64,000 bases of DNA from positions 682,001 through 746,000 of the forward strand of contig CAVYYV010000004.1 of assembly GCA_963772815.1 (NCBI GenBank), read 5' to 3'. Below the pieces are notes generated by a model. The model did not search any database. It saw nothing but the letters and a program-made list of their open reading frames with translations, and was not told the DNA's origin. This DNA comes from DATFFO01 sp963772815. GTDB lineage: Bacteria > Actinomycetota > Acidimicrobiia > Spongiisociales > ZC4RG35. The position numbers and the translations under genes were made by a program. This document shows, one piece after another, positions 50,762 through 59,665 of this stretch; position 1 is the stretch's first letter, and every line of letters starts with the position of its first letter.

Positions 50762-52237
50762 TCAATCCTCTCCTAGTCTCTTGATCAGGTCGGCGGCATC
50801 CACAACGGAGTCGAGGAGTGGTCCGACCATGGCCCGTCCTCCTCGCATGGGTTCCATCATCGGCACGCGCCGCAGGTGTTCTTCACCCAGATCGAAAACC
50901 AATGAGTCCCAATTGGCGGCCACCAGCGAGTCCGGGAACTGGGTCACACACCGGCCGCGGAAATATGCCCGGGTCATCTCCGGAGGCGTCGTCTCTGCCG
51001 CCTCCAATTCCTCGTCGGTGAACAAGCGCCTGATCCGACCCCGCTCCGCCAGCCGCTGATACAGGCTACGGGCCGGGTCGACGTCGTGATATTGCAGGTC
51101 GAGGGCGCGAAGCTTGGGTGCGTCCCAACTCAGCCCGTCCCGCGCCTGGTAGCTCTGCAGGAGCCGGAGCTTGGCCGCCCAGTCCAATCGATCCGCCAGG
51201 AGCGTTGGGTCCTCTTCCAGGTCGGTGAGGATCGCCTCCCATTCGGTGAGCACGTCACGCCAGACGGGCTCGTCCATCTCCTTCTCCACGTATTTGCTGA
51301 GCCACTCCAGGTAGCGCCATTGAAGTTCCAGCGCCGTCGCCGACCCGCCCCCTTCCAGCTCCAGGGGGCGGCGGAAGCTCAGGTCGTGACTGACGTTCCA
51401 GCAGGCCGTAACCGGGTCGGATAGGTCGAGCGGATCCGGCAGGGCTCCGTCTTCGAGGGCTGCCAGGACGAGCGCGGTCGAGCCGAGCTTGACGAAGGTC
51501 TGAACCTCGGACAAGTTGGCGTCGCCGACGATGACGTGGAGACGGCGGTACTTGGACGAATCTCCGTGCGGTTCATCCCGGGTGTTGATGATGGGCCGCT
51601 TGAGAGTGGTCTCGAGCCCCACTTCCTCCTCGAAGAAGTCGGCTCTCTGAGTTATCTGAAAGTCCACGTCGGGTCGCCCGTTCTCGGACCCGACCTTGCC
51701 GGAGCCGGTGAAGACCTGACGGGTGACCATGAAGGTCATGGCGTAACGGATCACGTCGCCGAACGGTGTGGAGCGGGCCAGGAGGTAGTTCTCGTGGGCG
51801 CCGTAGGAGTTGCCTTTCCCGTCCGAGTTGTTCTTGTAGAGGGCGAGGCGGGCTCCTCCCAGGCGCTCGGTGGCCACAGCGGCGGCGCGGGCAACGACTC
51901 TTTCCCCCGCCTTGTCGTACAGGGTGGCCTGGCGAGGATCCCAGGACTCGGGTGCCGAGTACTCGGGGTGGGCATGGTCCACGTACAGCCGGGCGCCGTT
52001 GGCCAAGACGGCATTCACAAGGGTCCCCTCGGGGTCGGAGACGCCATAGCCCTCGTGCCCGAAGCCACGCGCATCCCGTCCCGGCGACTCCTCCTCGTAG
52101 GACCACTGCACCCGTACCCGCGGGCCGGGGTACGAGTTGACCACCATGGCCGAGCCCAGGGCCGGGTTGAAGTCGGGATCCGAGCGCACGGCAATGCCGT
52201 ACTCGGTCTCGGTTCCGATCACCTTGCGCAGGGCCAT
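50762..52237 (-). CDS. dop: Pup deamidase/depupylase Dop
   Basis: Dop deamidates the C-terminal Gln of Pup and removes Pup from substrates. The 491-residue product has IGTETEYGIAVRSDP at the start, the Dop-specific loop region (about residues 35-75), NNSDGKGNSYGAHENYLLAR and TRDEPHGDSSKYRRLH. It is homologous to PafA but has the insert typical of Dop. It ends one base before pup begins. Confidence 0.95.
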   Translation of the reverse strand: MALRKVIGTETEYGIAVRSDPDFNPALGSAMVVNSYPGPRVRVQWSYEEESPGRDARGFGHEGYGVSDPEGTLVNAVLANGARLYVDHAHPEYSAPESWDPRQATLYDKAGERVVARAAAVATERLGGARLALYKNNSDGKGNSYGAHENYLLARSTPFGDVIRYAMTFMVTRQVFTGSGKVGSENGRPDVDFQITQRADFFEEEVGLETTLKRPIINTRDEPHGDSSKYRRLHVIVGDANLSEVQTFVKLGSTALVLAALEDGALPDPLDLSDPVTACWNVSHDLSFRRPLELEGGGSATALELQWRYLEWLSKYVEKEMDEPVWRDVLTEWEAILTDLEEDPTLLADRLDWAAKLRLLQSYQARDGLSWDAPKLRALDLQYHDVDPARSLYQRLAERGRIRRLFTDEELEAAETTPPEMTRAYFRGRCVTQFPDSLVAANWDSLVFDLGEEHLRRVPMMEPMRGGRAMVGPLLDSVVDAADLIKRLGED

Positions 52238-52256
52238 CACACCCTCCGGCCCGGTC

Positions 52257-53984
52257 TCACAAGTACTGTCCGGTCGAAACCCGCTCGATCATGCGGCTCT
52301 CCGAGTCTCCGCCCACCAGGGTACGGACGTACACGATCCGCTCTCCCTTCTTGCCCGAGATCTTGGCCCAGTCGTCCGGATTGGTCGTATTGGGAAGATC
52401 CTCGTGCTCGCGGAATTCCTGCTTGATCGCCGTGATCAGGTCAGAAGTCTTGACTCCGGGGGCACCGCCGGCGATCTGTCTCTTGATGGCGTCCTTCTTG
52501 GCGCGCCGGACGATGTTCTCGATCATGGCACCCGAGGAGAAGTCCTTGAAGTAGAGCAACTCTCGGTCTCCGTTGGCGTAAGTGACCTCGAGGAATCGAT
52601 TCTCGTCGGACTCCGAGTACATGGTCTCGACCGTGACCTCGATCATCTTCGCCAGCAGGGCGTCGGCGTCGCCCCCACAGCTCTCCAACTCCTCGGCGTC
52701 GAGGGGGACGGAGGAATCGAGGTAGATCCCGAAGATTTGGTGCGCGGCCTCGGGGGCGGGCCGGTTGATCTTGATCTTGACGTCGAGGCGACCGGGACGA
52801 AGGATGGCGGGGTCGATGAGGTCCTCACGGTTGGAGGCGCCGATCACGATCACGTTCTTGAGCGCCTCGACTCCGTCCAGCTCCGAGAGCAACTGAGGGA
52901 CGATGGTCGATTCGACATCGGAGCTGATCCCCGAGCCCCGGGTTCGGAACAGCGAGTCCATCTCGTCGAAGAAGACGATCACAGGCACTCCCTCGTCGGA
53001 CTTCTCCTTGGCACGCTGGAAGATGAGCCGGATCTGTCGTTCGGTCTCGCCGACCCATTTGTTCAACAGCTCGGGGCCTTTGACGTTGAGGAAATACGAA
53101 CGAGTGTCGGGGCTGCCCGTGCGCTCCGCCACCGCTTGGGCGAGGCTGTTGGCCACGGCCTTGGCGATCAGGGTCTTGCCGCAGCCGGGAGGGCCGTACA
53201 GGAGAATGCCTTTGGGCGGTACGAGGCCATATTCGCCGAACAGGTCCTTGTGGACATACGGCAGCTCGACCGCGTCCCGGATCTCCTCGATCTGCTCGGC
53301 CAGCCCGCCGACGTGGCTGTAGGTCACGTCGGGGACCTCTTCCAGCACCAGATCCTCGACCTCCGGACGGGCCAGGCGCTCGTAGATCAGGTTCGACTTG
53401 GGGTCCACCCGCACGAAGTCTCCGGCCCGGAACAGCTTGTCTTTCATCGAGTCGGCCAGCTCGAGGACCTGCTCCTCATCGGCATGGGCTATGACGACGA
53501 CCCTCCCGTCTTCGAGCTTCTCCCGGACCCTGACCACCTCGCCGCCCCGCTCGAACCCGCGCACATCGACGAGGTTGAAGCTCTCGTTCAAGAGGACCTC
53601 CTGGCCCACCGAAAGCTGCTTGACCTCGATGTTGGGCTGGGCGGCCACGCGCAGCTTGCGGTTGCCGGTCATGACATCGACGGTCCCGTCGGAGTTGACC
53701 TGGAGGACGGTTCCGAAGTTGTTGGGGGGCGTGGTGAGCTTCTCCACCTCGGCCCGCAGGACACTGAGCTGCTCGCGAGCCTCTTCGAGGACGCTGGAGA
53801 GCTTGTCGTTTTGGGCTCGGAGGCGTTCGACGGTGCTTTGCGCCTCGGCCAGTTGGTCGGCCAGCTCGGCCGAGTCGGCACCGGAGCTGAGCGGAGCCCT
53901 GCGCAGGCGAGCCACCTCGGTTTCGAGGGCTTCGACCTGACGGCGCAGCTCTGCTGCCTGCTCGGCGTCACTCGACCTGCTCAT
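52257..53984 (-). CDS. mpa: Proteasome-associated AAA+ ATPase ARC/Mpa
   Basis: The 575-residue unfoldase recognises Pup with its N-terminal coiled coil (residues 5-85), followed by two OB domains and one AAA+ module: Walker A YGPPGCGKTLIAKA, Walker B VIVFFDEMDSLF and the Arg-finger region RPGRLDVK. The C-terminus ends GQYL, the motif that opens the proteasome gate. It is the first gene of the proteasome run. Confidence 0.95.
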   Translation of the reverse strand: MSRSSDAEQAAELRRQVEALETEVARLRRAPLSSGADSAELADQLAEAQSTVERLRAQNDKLSSVLEEAREQLSVLRAEVEKLTTPPNNFGTVLQVNSDGTVDVMTGNRKLRVAAQPNIEVKQLSVGQEVLLNESFNLVDVRGFERGGEVVRVREKLEDGRVVVIAHADEEQVLELADSMKDKLFRAGDFVRVDPKSNLIYERLARPEVEDLVLEEVPDVTYSHVGGLAEQIEEIRDAVELPYVHKDLFGEYGLVPPKGILLYGPPGCGKTLIAKAVANSLAQAVAERTGSPDTRSYFLNVKGPELLNKWVGETERQIRLIFQRAKEKSDEGVPVIVFFDEMDSLFRTRGSGISSDVESTIVPQLLSELDGVEALKNVIVIGASNREDLIDPAILRPGRLDVKIKINRPAPEAAHQIFGIYLDSSVPLDAEELESCGGDADALLAKMIEVTVETMYSESDENRFLEVTYANGDRELLYFKDFSSGAMIENIVRRAKKDAIKRQIAGGAPGVKTSDLITAIKQEFREHEDLPNTTNPDDWAKISGKKGERIVYVRTLVGGDSESRMIERVSTGQYL

Positions 53985-54152
53985 CTTCGGCTCCTCCTGG
54001 TGGGTGGCCTTTCGCGCAGTATAAGGACGGATGGAACTTGTCCCAGGAACAATGTGACCGAGGACCCAGACCGTCGGCCAGGGGGTGTCCTAGCCTGTCG
54101 GGCAGCTACAATTGAGGCACGCGACAACGATTTCTGCCAGGAGTTTGAGCGC

Positions 54153-54398
54153 ATGAAGGTTTGGATAGACCAGGATCTCTGCACCGGAGACGGGCTCTGT
54201 GAGGAGATCGCACCGGACGTATTCGTCCTTCTGGACGATGGCCTTGCCTACGTACGCGAGGGCGACAAGATCTTCGCCTCCGAGAAGGGCAACGACCAGG
54301 GCTCCCAGGGCCTGGCCTCGGTCCCGAGCGGCCAGGAGGACATCACCATCGAGTCCGCCGAGGAATGCCCCGGCGAGTGCATCTTCCTCGAGCCGTGA
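54153..54398 (+). CDS. Ferredoxin, [3Fe-4S] type
   Basis: The 81-residue acidic protein has the cluster pattern CTGDGLC near the N-terminus and ECPGEC near the end, matching small actinobacterial ferredoxins with one cluster; a further Cys-poor middle holds an inserted loop. AGGAG precedes the ATG by about ten bases. It is alone on the forward strand between mpa and trmI. Partner oxidoreductases, often cytochrome P450, are not nearby. Confidence 0.8.
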   Translation: MKVWIDQDLCTGDGLCEEIAPDVFVLLDDGLAYVREGDKIFASEKGNDQGSQGLASVPSGQEDITIESAEECPGECIFLEP

Positions 54399-54402
54399 AC
54401 TG

Positions 54403-54424
54403 AAAACCGGCGAGCGACCGCCGG
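54403..54424 (-). terminator. Intrinsic terminator of the trmI transcript
   Basis: On the reverse strand CCGGCG pairs with CGCCGG over six bases around a six-base loop and is followed by TTTT. It lies 16 bases beyond the trmI stop. On the forward strand the same hairpin follows the ferredoxin gene. Confidence 0.55.
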
Positions 54425-54439
54425 CACTCTCTCCAACCT

Positions 54440-55237
54440 TCAGCCCTCGGTGTCGGGTCGGGTCTCAACCCGACGAGCAAAGACCAAGAAGCCCGTGTGC
54501 CCCACCATGGTGTGCTCCGGGCGGACCGATCGGCCCGAGATGTTCCAGTCTCGGAACAGGAACTCACGCACCTCGATCTCGGCATATGCGCGGGTTGCCC
54601 GGAGGGTGTCGACCACCGTCTGGACCTGGGGAACCGTGGGGAGATAGGCGCACAGGATCCCGCCGGTTGGCTGATGCTCGGCGGCCATCTCCACGACGTG
54701 CCACGGCTCAGGAAGGTCGAGCACGATTCGCTCCGGGCGGATCTCGGCCACGACGTCCTCGACAGGGCCGACCCGCAAGTCGAGGGTGTCGGGGATGAGG
54801 CCGAAGTAGCGCTCGATGGTCTTGCGTCCGTGCTCGGCGTGGTCGGGACGTCGCTCGACGGAGACGACTCTTCCCGCGGGGCCTACCATCCGGGTGAGGG
54901 CCATGGCCAACGCACCCGAGCCGGTGCCCGCCTCCAGCACCGTCATCCCGGGGGCGATGTCGGCGTAGACCAGAATCGGCCCGATGTCCTTGGGGTAGAT
55001 GACCTGGGCTCCCCGCCGCATGCGGAGGATGAAGTCGGCCAGGCGGGGGCGCAGGGCCAGGAGCCTCGCACCCGACGAGGCCTCGACCCAGCTGCCGTCG
55101 GCAAGGCCGATGATGTCGGTGTGGGCGAGAACACCGCGATGGAACTGGAATTGACGATCCGGGTCCAGCTTGAGCAGATACTGGCGGCCCTTGCCGTCGA
55201 CCAGCAGGCATGGCTCTCCCGCCTCGAAGGGCGTCAT
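54440..55237 (-). CDS. trmI: tRNA (adenine-58-N1)-methyltransferase TrmI
   Basis: The 265-residue enzyme has an N-terminal beta domain (FHRGVLAHTDIIGLADGSWV), then YPKDIGPILVYADIAPGMTV with the SAM motif VLEAGTGSGALAMALTR and the catalytic LDLPEPWHVV. TrmI makes m1A58 in the T loop of tRNA. In actinobacteria it lies close to mpa, as here. The ATG overlaps the stop of a 33-codon gene upstream (ATGA). Confidence 0.93.
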   Translation of the reverse strand: MTPFEAGEPCLLVDGKGRQYLLKLDPDRQFQFHRGVLAHTDIIGLADGSWVEASSGARLLALRPRLADFILRMRRGAQVIYPKDIGPILVYADIAPGMTVLEAGTGSGALAMALTRMVGPAGRVVSVERRPDHAEHGRKTIERYFGLIPDTLDLRVGPVEDVVAEIRPERIVLDLPEPWHVVEMAAEHQPTGGILCAYLPTVPQVQTVVDTLRATRAYAEIEVREFLFRDWNISGRSVRPEHTMVGHTGFLVFARRVETRPDTEG

Positions 55238-55335
55238 CCTCGGAGCACCGCCAGGAAGCCGACGGCCAGAGTCAGGACCATTCCCACCACGACTATCCAG
55301 ATGACCACCTGTTGGAATCGCTTGTTGTTCCGCAT
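55234..55335 (-). CDS. 33-residue single-pass membrane peptide, Prli42-like
   Basis: The frame reads MRNNKRFQQVVIWIVVVGMV and ends LAVLRG: a basic N-terminus with an RNNK motif and one hydrophobic helix. This is the length and layout of Prli42, the membrane peptide that anchors the stressosome in Firmicutes. Its stop overlaps the trmI start (ATGA), which argues that it is translated. The Prli42 resemblance is by pattern only. Confidence 0.6.
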   Translation of the reverse strand: MRNNKRFQQVVIWIVVVGMVLTLAVGFLAVLRG

Positions 55336-55372
55336 CGGCTCTCCGTGCAACTAGCGTGGCTCACGGTAGATC

Positions 55373-55654
55373 ATGCGACTGCGAGACCTGAACCCGCTCC
55401 GTTTCACTTCCGGCCCCTGGACCCGGGTACTGCGTGGGCTGCGCTCGGGTGACCAGCCCGTGCTCCTGACCGGCTTGGGGATGTTGGCCTTTCAGTACTT
55501 GCGAGCAACCAGAACCAAACGGACGCTGATCTACCGAACGACGGTCCCGATAGGCTCGACCGTGGTGGTACGACACACCGACCAGGGCGCGCCCCGGCTC
55601 GAGATCAACCGCCCGGCCCCCGATGAGGCCGCGCGAACGGATCAGACCCGATAG
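55373..55654 (+). CDS. Small basic protein of unknown function
   Basis: The 93-residue frame has a basic N-terminus, one moderately hydrophobic stretch (QPVLLTGLGMLAFQYLRA) and beta-like sequence up to PRLEINRPAPDE. It is divergent from the 33-residue gene and its end overlaps the next reverse-strand gene by 13 bases. No family is recognised. Confidence 0.5.
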   Translation: MRLRDLNPLRFTSGPWTRVLRGLRSGDQPVLLTGLGMLAFQYLRATRTKRTLIYRTTVPIGSTVVVRHTDQGAPRLEINRPAPDEAARTDQTR

Positions 55655-55833
55655 ACCTCGATCAAGGCCTTGGAGCGCTTACCGCGCCTGCGCCCGATGA
55701 TGAAGGCCAAGATCACGAACAATGCCACGGCCACGGCCGCCACAACGGCCGTGTTCTGAACCGACTCCTTGGTCTCATCGAGGGCTGCTTCGACCTCACG
55801 CGCCTTGGCCTCGATATCCGACGGCTTGATCAT
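55642..55833 (-). CDS. Small single-pass membrane protein
   Basis: The 63-residue product has a helical charged N-terminus (KPSDIEAKAREVEAALDETK), one membrane span (AVVAAVAVALFVILAFIIG) and a basic RRRGKRSK tail. The start ATG overlaps the stop of the upstream membrane protein gene (ATGA), so the two are coupled. Function is unknown. Confidence 0.65.
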   Translation of the reverse strand: MIKPSDIEAKAREVEAALDETKESVQNTAVVAAVAVALFVILAFIIGRRRGKRSKALIEVYRV

Positions 55834-56126
55834 TCGCTCGTCATCCTCCACACGATCAGCCCGGCAACGAGCCCCGACGCCACGACCGTCAGACCCCGGG
55901 CCAGGACGTTGAACCAGGGCGTAGCCGGGAGCACGGCCTGGAACAGGGCATAGACCGCCAATACTCCGAACAAGGCTGCCACGCCCAACAACATGGCTCC
56001 ACCCAGGCTCAGCCCGGCGTAGGCACCCAGCTTCTTTGCGGGCTCCACCGTCTCCTGGAGCAGGTACTCCTTGGACATCGAGTAGAGCTCGTTGACGAGT
56101 TCGGGGATCTGTTTCTGATCGGCCAC
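55830..56126 (-). CDS. Phage-holin-superfamily-like small membrane protein
   Basis: The 98-residue protein has an N-terminal amphipathic helix (ELVNELYSMSKEYLLQETVE) and two membrane helices (GLSLGGAMLLGVAALFGVLA and VLARGLTVVASGLVAGLIVW). This matches the actinobacterial proteins often labelled phage holin family, which are normally chromosomal. No other phage gene is nearby, so lysis function is not supported. Confidence 0.7.
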   Translation of the reverse strand: MADQKQIPELVNELYSMSKEYLLQETVEPAKKLGAYAGLSLGGAMLLGVAALFGVLAVYALFQAVLPATPWFNVLARGLTVVASGLVAGLIVWRMTSE

Positions 56127-56207
56127 GTGACCAGGCTAACAAGGCCCGAGGGTCGGCCCAGCACAAGGCGGGTCACCCGCGTCTCGGCTGGGTAGGGTTC
56201 TGCACCC

Positions 56208-57488
56208 ATGCCGAGCCCTGACAGAGGCGGACCCTTGCCGGGCCGCGGACGCCATCTGGCCAGCGGACCCGGCCTCGGCACCCGCTTTCGCACCCTCTAC
56301 GTGGGAACCTCGATCAGTCTGCTGGGCAACTACGTCGCCTATCTGACCATCCCTTTGCTGGTGCTGGAGATCATCCATACGGCCGAACGGGCCATTCCCT
56401 TCTCGATCACCTACGCCCTCGAGACGATCCCGACTCTGATCTTCGGGCTGGCCGGCGGGCTCCTCCTCGACCGGGTGCGTCTTCGCTGGGCAATGATCCT
56501 GGCCGACATTGCCCGGGCCATCGCTTTCTTCTACCTGGCCTCGTCGGTCCCGGACCTGGGACTGGGAACCGTATATGCGGTCTCGTTTCTGGTCGGCTCT
56601 TTCTCCGCCATGCACGAGAACTCGCTCTACGCCATCCTCCCGTCGCTGGTTCCCGAGCAGCTATTGGCCCGCGCCAACGGGCGGCTGGCCGCTACCCAAA
56701 GCGCCACGTTCGCCCTCGGACCCCTCCTGGCCGGGGTGATGGCGGCCCTGGGCGGGCCGTCTCCCGGGCTGTGGTTCAACGGAGCCACCTTCTTGTTCTC
56801 GGCTGTTGGCGTCTTCCTGGTCGGACCCGTCGAGCAGCGCCATCGTGGCCAGGACGAAGGGGGCTTCATCGAGGAGACCCTCAACGGTCTCCGGTACCTG
56901 ATAGGCGAGATTCGTCTACGCGACTCGACCATCACCGCCGCTACCGCCAACCTCGTAGTGGGGTTCTTCGAAGCCACGTTCGTGGTCATGGCGGCTCTGG
57001 TCCTCAACACCACCTCCGACACACAGATCGGCATCCTCATCGCCGCAGTGGGAGCGGGGAGCACGGCGGGAGCGGCCCTGGCCGACCGGGTTATCCGCAT
57101 CGTCGGGCTCGGGCGGGCCATGACCATGGGGATGGTGACCATGGCCGTCGGGATGGGTCTGCTGGTGTTCTCGCGCTTCGGGGTGGTGGCCCTAGCTTTC
57201 GCCTTCATCATGTTCGTGGGAGTCGGCCTGATCAATGTCCCCATCGCCACCGTCCGCCAGCTCTACACGCCTCCTGCGATGCTGGGCCGGGTCATAACCG
57301 CATCCCGGGCCCTGTCGTGGGGAACACTGCCGGTGGGCGCGCTCCTGGGCGGCCTGCTGGCCGCCCAGGTGAGCTACGTTCCGATCGTGCGCGTTACACC
57401 GCTGGTGCTGATCGGCCTGGCCGCGTGGCTGTTCACCACTCCCCTATGGCACGACACCTTCGGCCCTACCCACCGACGCCGAGTGTGA
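56208..57488 (+). CDS. Major facilitator superfamily transporter
   Basis: The 426-residue protein has twelve predicted spans in two halves. The first-half loop GGLLLDRVRLRW resembles the MFS motif G-X3-D-R-X-G-R-[RK]. The fold resembles the MFS_3/enterobactin-exporter-like group. Substrate is unknown. It is forward-strand and single, converging with the secreted-protein gene two bases away. Confidence 0.85.
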   Translation: MPSPDRGGPLPGRGRHLASGPGLGTRFRTLYVGTSISLLGNYVAYLTIPLLVLEIIHTAERAIPFSITYALETIPTLIFGLAGGLLLDRVRLRWAMILADIARAIAFFYLASSVPDLGLGTVYAVSFLVGSFSAMHENSLYAILPSLVPEQLLARANGRLAATQSATFALGPLLAGVMAALGGPSPGLWFNGATFLFSAVGVFLVGPVEQRHRGQDEGGFIEETLNGLRYLIGEIRLRDSTITAATANLVVGFFEATFVVMAALVLNTTSDTQIGILIAAVGAGSTAGAALADRVIRIVGLGRAMTMGMVTMAVGMGLLVFSRFGVVALAFAFIMFVGVGLINVPIATVRQLYTPPAMLGRVITASRALSWGTLPVGALLGGLLAAQVSYVPIVRVTPLVLIGLAAWLFTTPLWHDTFGPTHRRRV

Positions 57489-57489
57489 G

Positions 57490-57999
57490 TCAGGCGCCGC
57501 TGGTCGAGTCCTGGAGAAGGCCGAGGCGGTGGCCCCGTCGGAAGCCGCGCAGAAAGATTCGGGCGTCCCTGAGCTCCTCACGGGTGATCTGACCGTCCTG
57601 GAGGGCATCGGCCAGGGGGCCGTTTGTATCCCGCAGTGGGCTCTCCTCGGGAAGCTGGGACAGCTCGTCAGAGGTGATGACCCCGTCTTCGAGGAACCCA
57701 CGAACCTGAGAGAGCTGGTCCTTCCGCTCCTGGAGCCGATGTTGTCGATCGACCGCCAGCTCCTCTCGCTTTGCCGCCACGGCGTCCGTGATGGCGCTGG
57801 CCTGATCCGTGGTTATCACTCCCTGGGAGACCAGGTCGTCCAGAACCTGGGACAGCGGGCCGTCCTGAATCTTGCCGTGTGCGGGTGCCGAGCTGGAAGT
57901 AGTCGTGTCGGTGATGTCGCCGGCTTGGGCGACCGCAACGAGGGAGCCCCCTCCGACCAACAGCAGCGCGGCGGCGGCTACGACGATTCGATTACGCAT
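57490..57999 (-). CDS. Secreted protein with repeated acidic helix pairs
   Basis: The start MRNRIVVAAAALLLVGGGSL is a signal peptide, cleaved probably after AVAQA. The mature part has three similar segments, LDDLVSQGVITTDQASAI, FLEDGVITSDELSQL and ALQDGQITREELRDA, each a helix-D-G-X-I-T-X-[DE]-[EQ]-helix unit reminiscent of EF-hand-like or SHOCT-type modules. Function is unknown; cell-envelope location is expected. Confidence 0.7.
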   Translation of the reverse strand: MRNRIVVAAAALLLVGGGSLVAVAQAGDITDTTTSSSAPAHGKIQDGPLSQVLDDLVSQGVITTDQASAITDAVAAKREELAVDRQHRLQERKDQLSQVRGFLEDGVITSDELSQLPEESPLRDTNGPLADALQDGQITREELRDARIFLRGFRRGHRLGLLQDSTSGA

Positions 58000-58094
58000 C
58001 ATGACCTCCTCTGGTTCGAGCGTTCTCGAACATGATCGGCTTGCAGCCTGGGAGGAACCTGTGACCCAGGTGCGAGGTGGCGCAGAGTCGGGGT

Positions 58095-58709
58095 TCAGGC
58101 CACGAGGGTGAGGAATGCGCCCACGAGCACGGAAACCACGCCGCCCACTATCAGATGCATGGCCTGCAGGCCGAGGGGGATGCGCAGGGCGACACCCGTC
58201 TCGACCAGGCCCAGCGACCCGGCCATCACGAGCACGAGACCGAGCAGAAGCAGGATCGAGCCGACCAGCTCTGAAAACAGGAGGCTAAGGGCGACGAAGA
58301 CCACCGCGCCGAAGAAGATGGCCACCACTCGGCCCGGGATGTGGAGCTTGGGCTTGCTACTGGGTCTCGCCTTACGCCCTGACTTGGCGGCCGGGGCACG
58401 GGTGCTCGGCTTGCGAAGCTCCTCGCGGTCGACCCTACGGGAACGGGCCTTCTTGCGCTTCTTCTTCGGCGGCGTGATGGCGGCGATGAACTGGTCGGCG
58501 TCGGGCAGGTCGATGACTACGTGGTCATCGTCGAGCACCAGGCCCACACCCGCTCCCCGGGGCTCGGCGGAAACCACTGTGAGTGGCCACGACCCCAGGG
58601 TCACCCCATCAGAGGCGAGTGAGAGCGCGCCGTCGTCCACCACGGCCTTGACGGCCAGCGGCTCCGAACGTTCGCCTTCGACGCGCAGTGTCCCCTCGAA
58701 CGATGCCAT
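58095..58709 (-). CDS. Membrane protein with N-terminal beta domain
   Basis: The first 85 residues (FEGTLRVEGERSEPLAVKAV ...) look like a PH-type or similar beta domain. A very basic linker follows (PPKKKRKKARSRRVDREELR), then four hydrophobic segments. The layout of sensor-like domain, basic linker and membrane bundle is seen in actinobacterial proteins of unknown function. It is unlinked to its neighbours. Confidence 0.6.
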   Translation of the reverse strand: MASFEGTLRVEGERSEPLAVKAVVDDGALSLASDGVTLGSWPLTVVSAEPRGAGVGLVLDDDHVVIDLPDADQFIAAITPPKKKRKKARSRRVDREELRKPSTRAPAAKSGRKARPSSKPKLHIPGRVVAIFFGAVVFVALSLLFSELVGSILLLLGLVLVMAGSLGLVETGVALRIPLGLQAMHLIVGGVVSVLVGAFLTLVA

Positions 58710-58813
58710 CGACACTCCATCGGCATTCCCACCTGCGGCTTTAGTGGGATTGTTGACCGGATATCACCCAGAGTGAACGGGGACGGAAACGGGCCCCGCG
58801 GCCCGATCAAGTG

Positions 58814-59200
58814 TCAACGCGCCCGGTACTCCTCGTCGGTCACTTTGCGATCGGTCCACTCGGTAGCTCCGCCGGTGGTGAGGGAGAGATGCATCATCGG
58901 GCTGTGAGGGGCGGCTCCGTGCCAGTGCAGCTCATCGGCCGGAGCATGCACCACATCTCCCGCACTCGCCTCCACGGTCTCACCGGCCTCGGTCTGGACC
59001 CGGGCCACGCCCGATACGACGTACAGCACCTGGCCGGCCGGGTGGCTGTGCCAATCCGTTCGGGCTCCCGGCTCGAAGTACACGCCTAGGGCATTGAGGG
59101 CATCGGGATCGTGGTTGAGCGGCCCCATGAGCACGCGGCCGGTGAAGTGCTCCTGGGGGGCAGGTGTCCAGTCGATCTCCGAGGAGGGGCGGTGTTGCAT
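58814..59200 (-). CDS. Cupin-domain protein
   Basis: The 128-residue protein has the cupin motif 1 region RTDWHSHPAGQVLYVVSG and motif 2 DVVHAPADELHWHGA, with the His residues for one metal. It resembles the small cupins of the carboxymuconolactone or mandelonitrile-lyase type. I chose the ATG at 59200, preceded by GGAG at good spacing; the frame continues to 59266. Confidence 0.78.
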   Translation of the reverse strand: MQHRPSSEIDWTPAPQEHFTGRVLMGPLNHDPDALNALGVYFEPGARTDWHSHPAGQVLYVVSGVARVQTEAGETVEASAGDVVHAPADELHWHGAAPHSPMMHLSLTTGGATEWTDRKVTDEEYRAR

Positions 59201-59293
59201 TTGGCTCCAGTGGTCGCTGCCGCCGAGGGTAACGGGGCCCGCGGTCGAGGTCGGCCCGGCCGACATCGACTCTCTCTCGACCTCGGGAAGACC

Positions 59294-59499
59294 TCAGCGG
59301 GCCATGACTTCGTCCAGAAAGGGCGCGAGCGCGTCCATGAGTGGAGCAGGTGGTCCCTCGCCGATCCCGAAATCGTGTCCCACATCGCCCGAAACGGGTG
59401 ACCGAGTCGCGTCTCAAGCTCCGGAGCGTCCGGGGCCGCCACACGGCCGTAGCCCGAGAGCACCCGAATCAGAGGCTCGTGCACATCCGTCCGATTCAT
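59294..59499 (-). pseudogene. Short gene with apparent frameshift, unrecognised
   Basis: The ATG at 59499 opens NRTDVHEPLIRVLSGYGRVA up to RLGHP. Protein-like sequence then continues in the neighbouring frame as GDVGHDFGIGEGPPAPLMDA to a stop at 59294. A single-base change near 59400 would join them. No family is recognised. The stretch 59201-59545 between the cupin gene and tRNA-Leu otherwise holds only the tRNA terminator. Confidence 0.3.
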
Positions 59500-59518
59500 G
59501 AGACCGTGGACAAAGCGG

Positions 59519-59543
59519 AAACCCCCCGCTGAGCAGGGGGTTT
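59519..59543 (-). terminator. Hairpin downstream of tRNA-Leu
   Basis: AAACCCCC at 59519-59526 pairs with GGGGGTTT at 59536-59543, and it begins three bases after the tRNA 3' end on the reverse strand. The T-rich end of the stem supports a terminator. Confidence 0.65.
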
Positions 59544-59545
59544 CG

Positions 59546-59633
<88 letters not shown>

Positions 59634-59665
59634 GAGGGGGCGGGAAGTATATCGCCCGAGGCCTA

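Noticed and set aside
55830..56126. Prophage based on a holin-like protein
   Set aside because: The protein belongs to a chromosomal actinobacterial membrane family, and no phage gene lies nearby.
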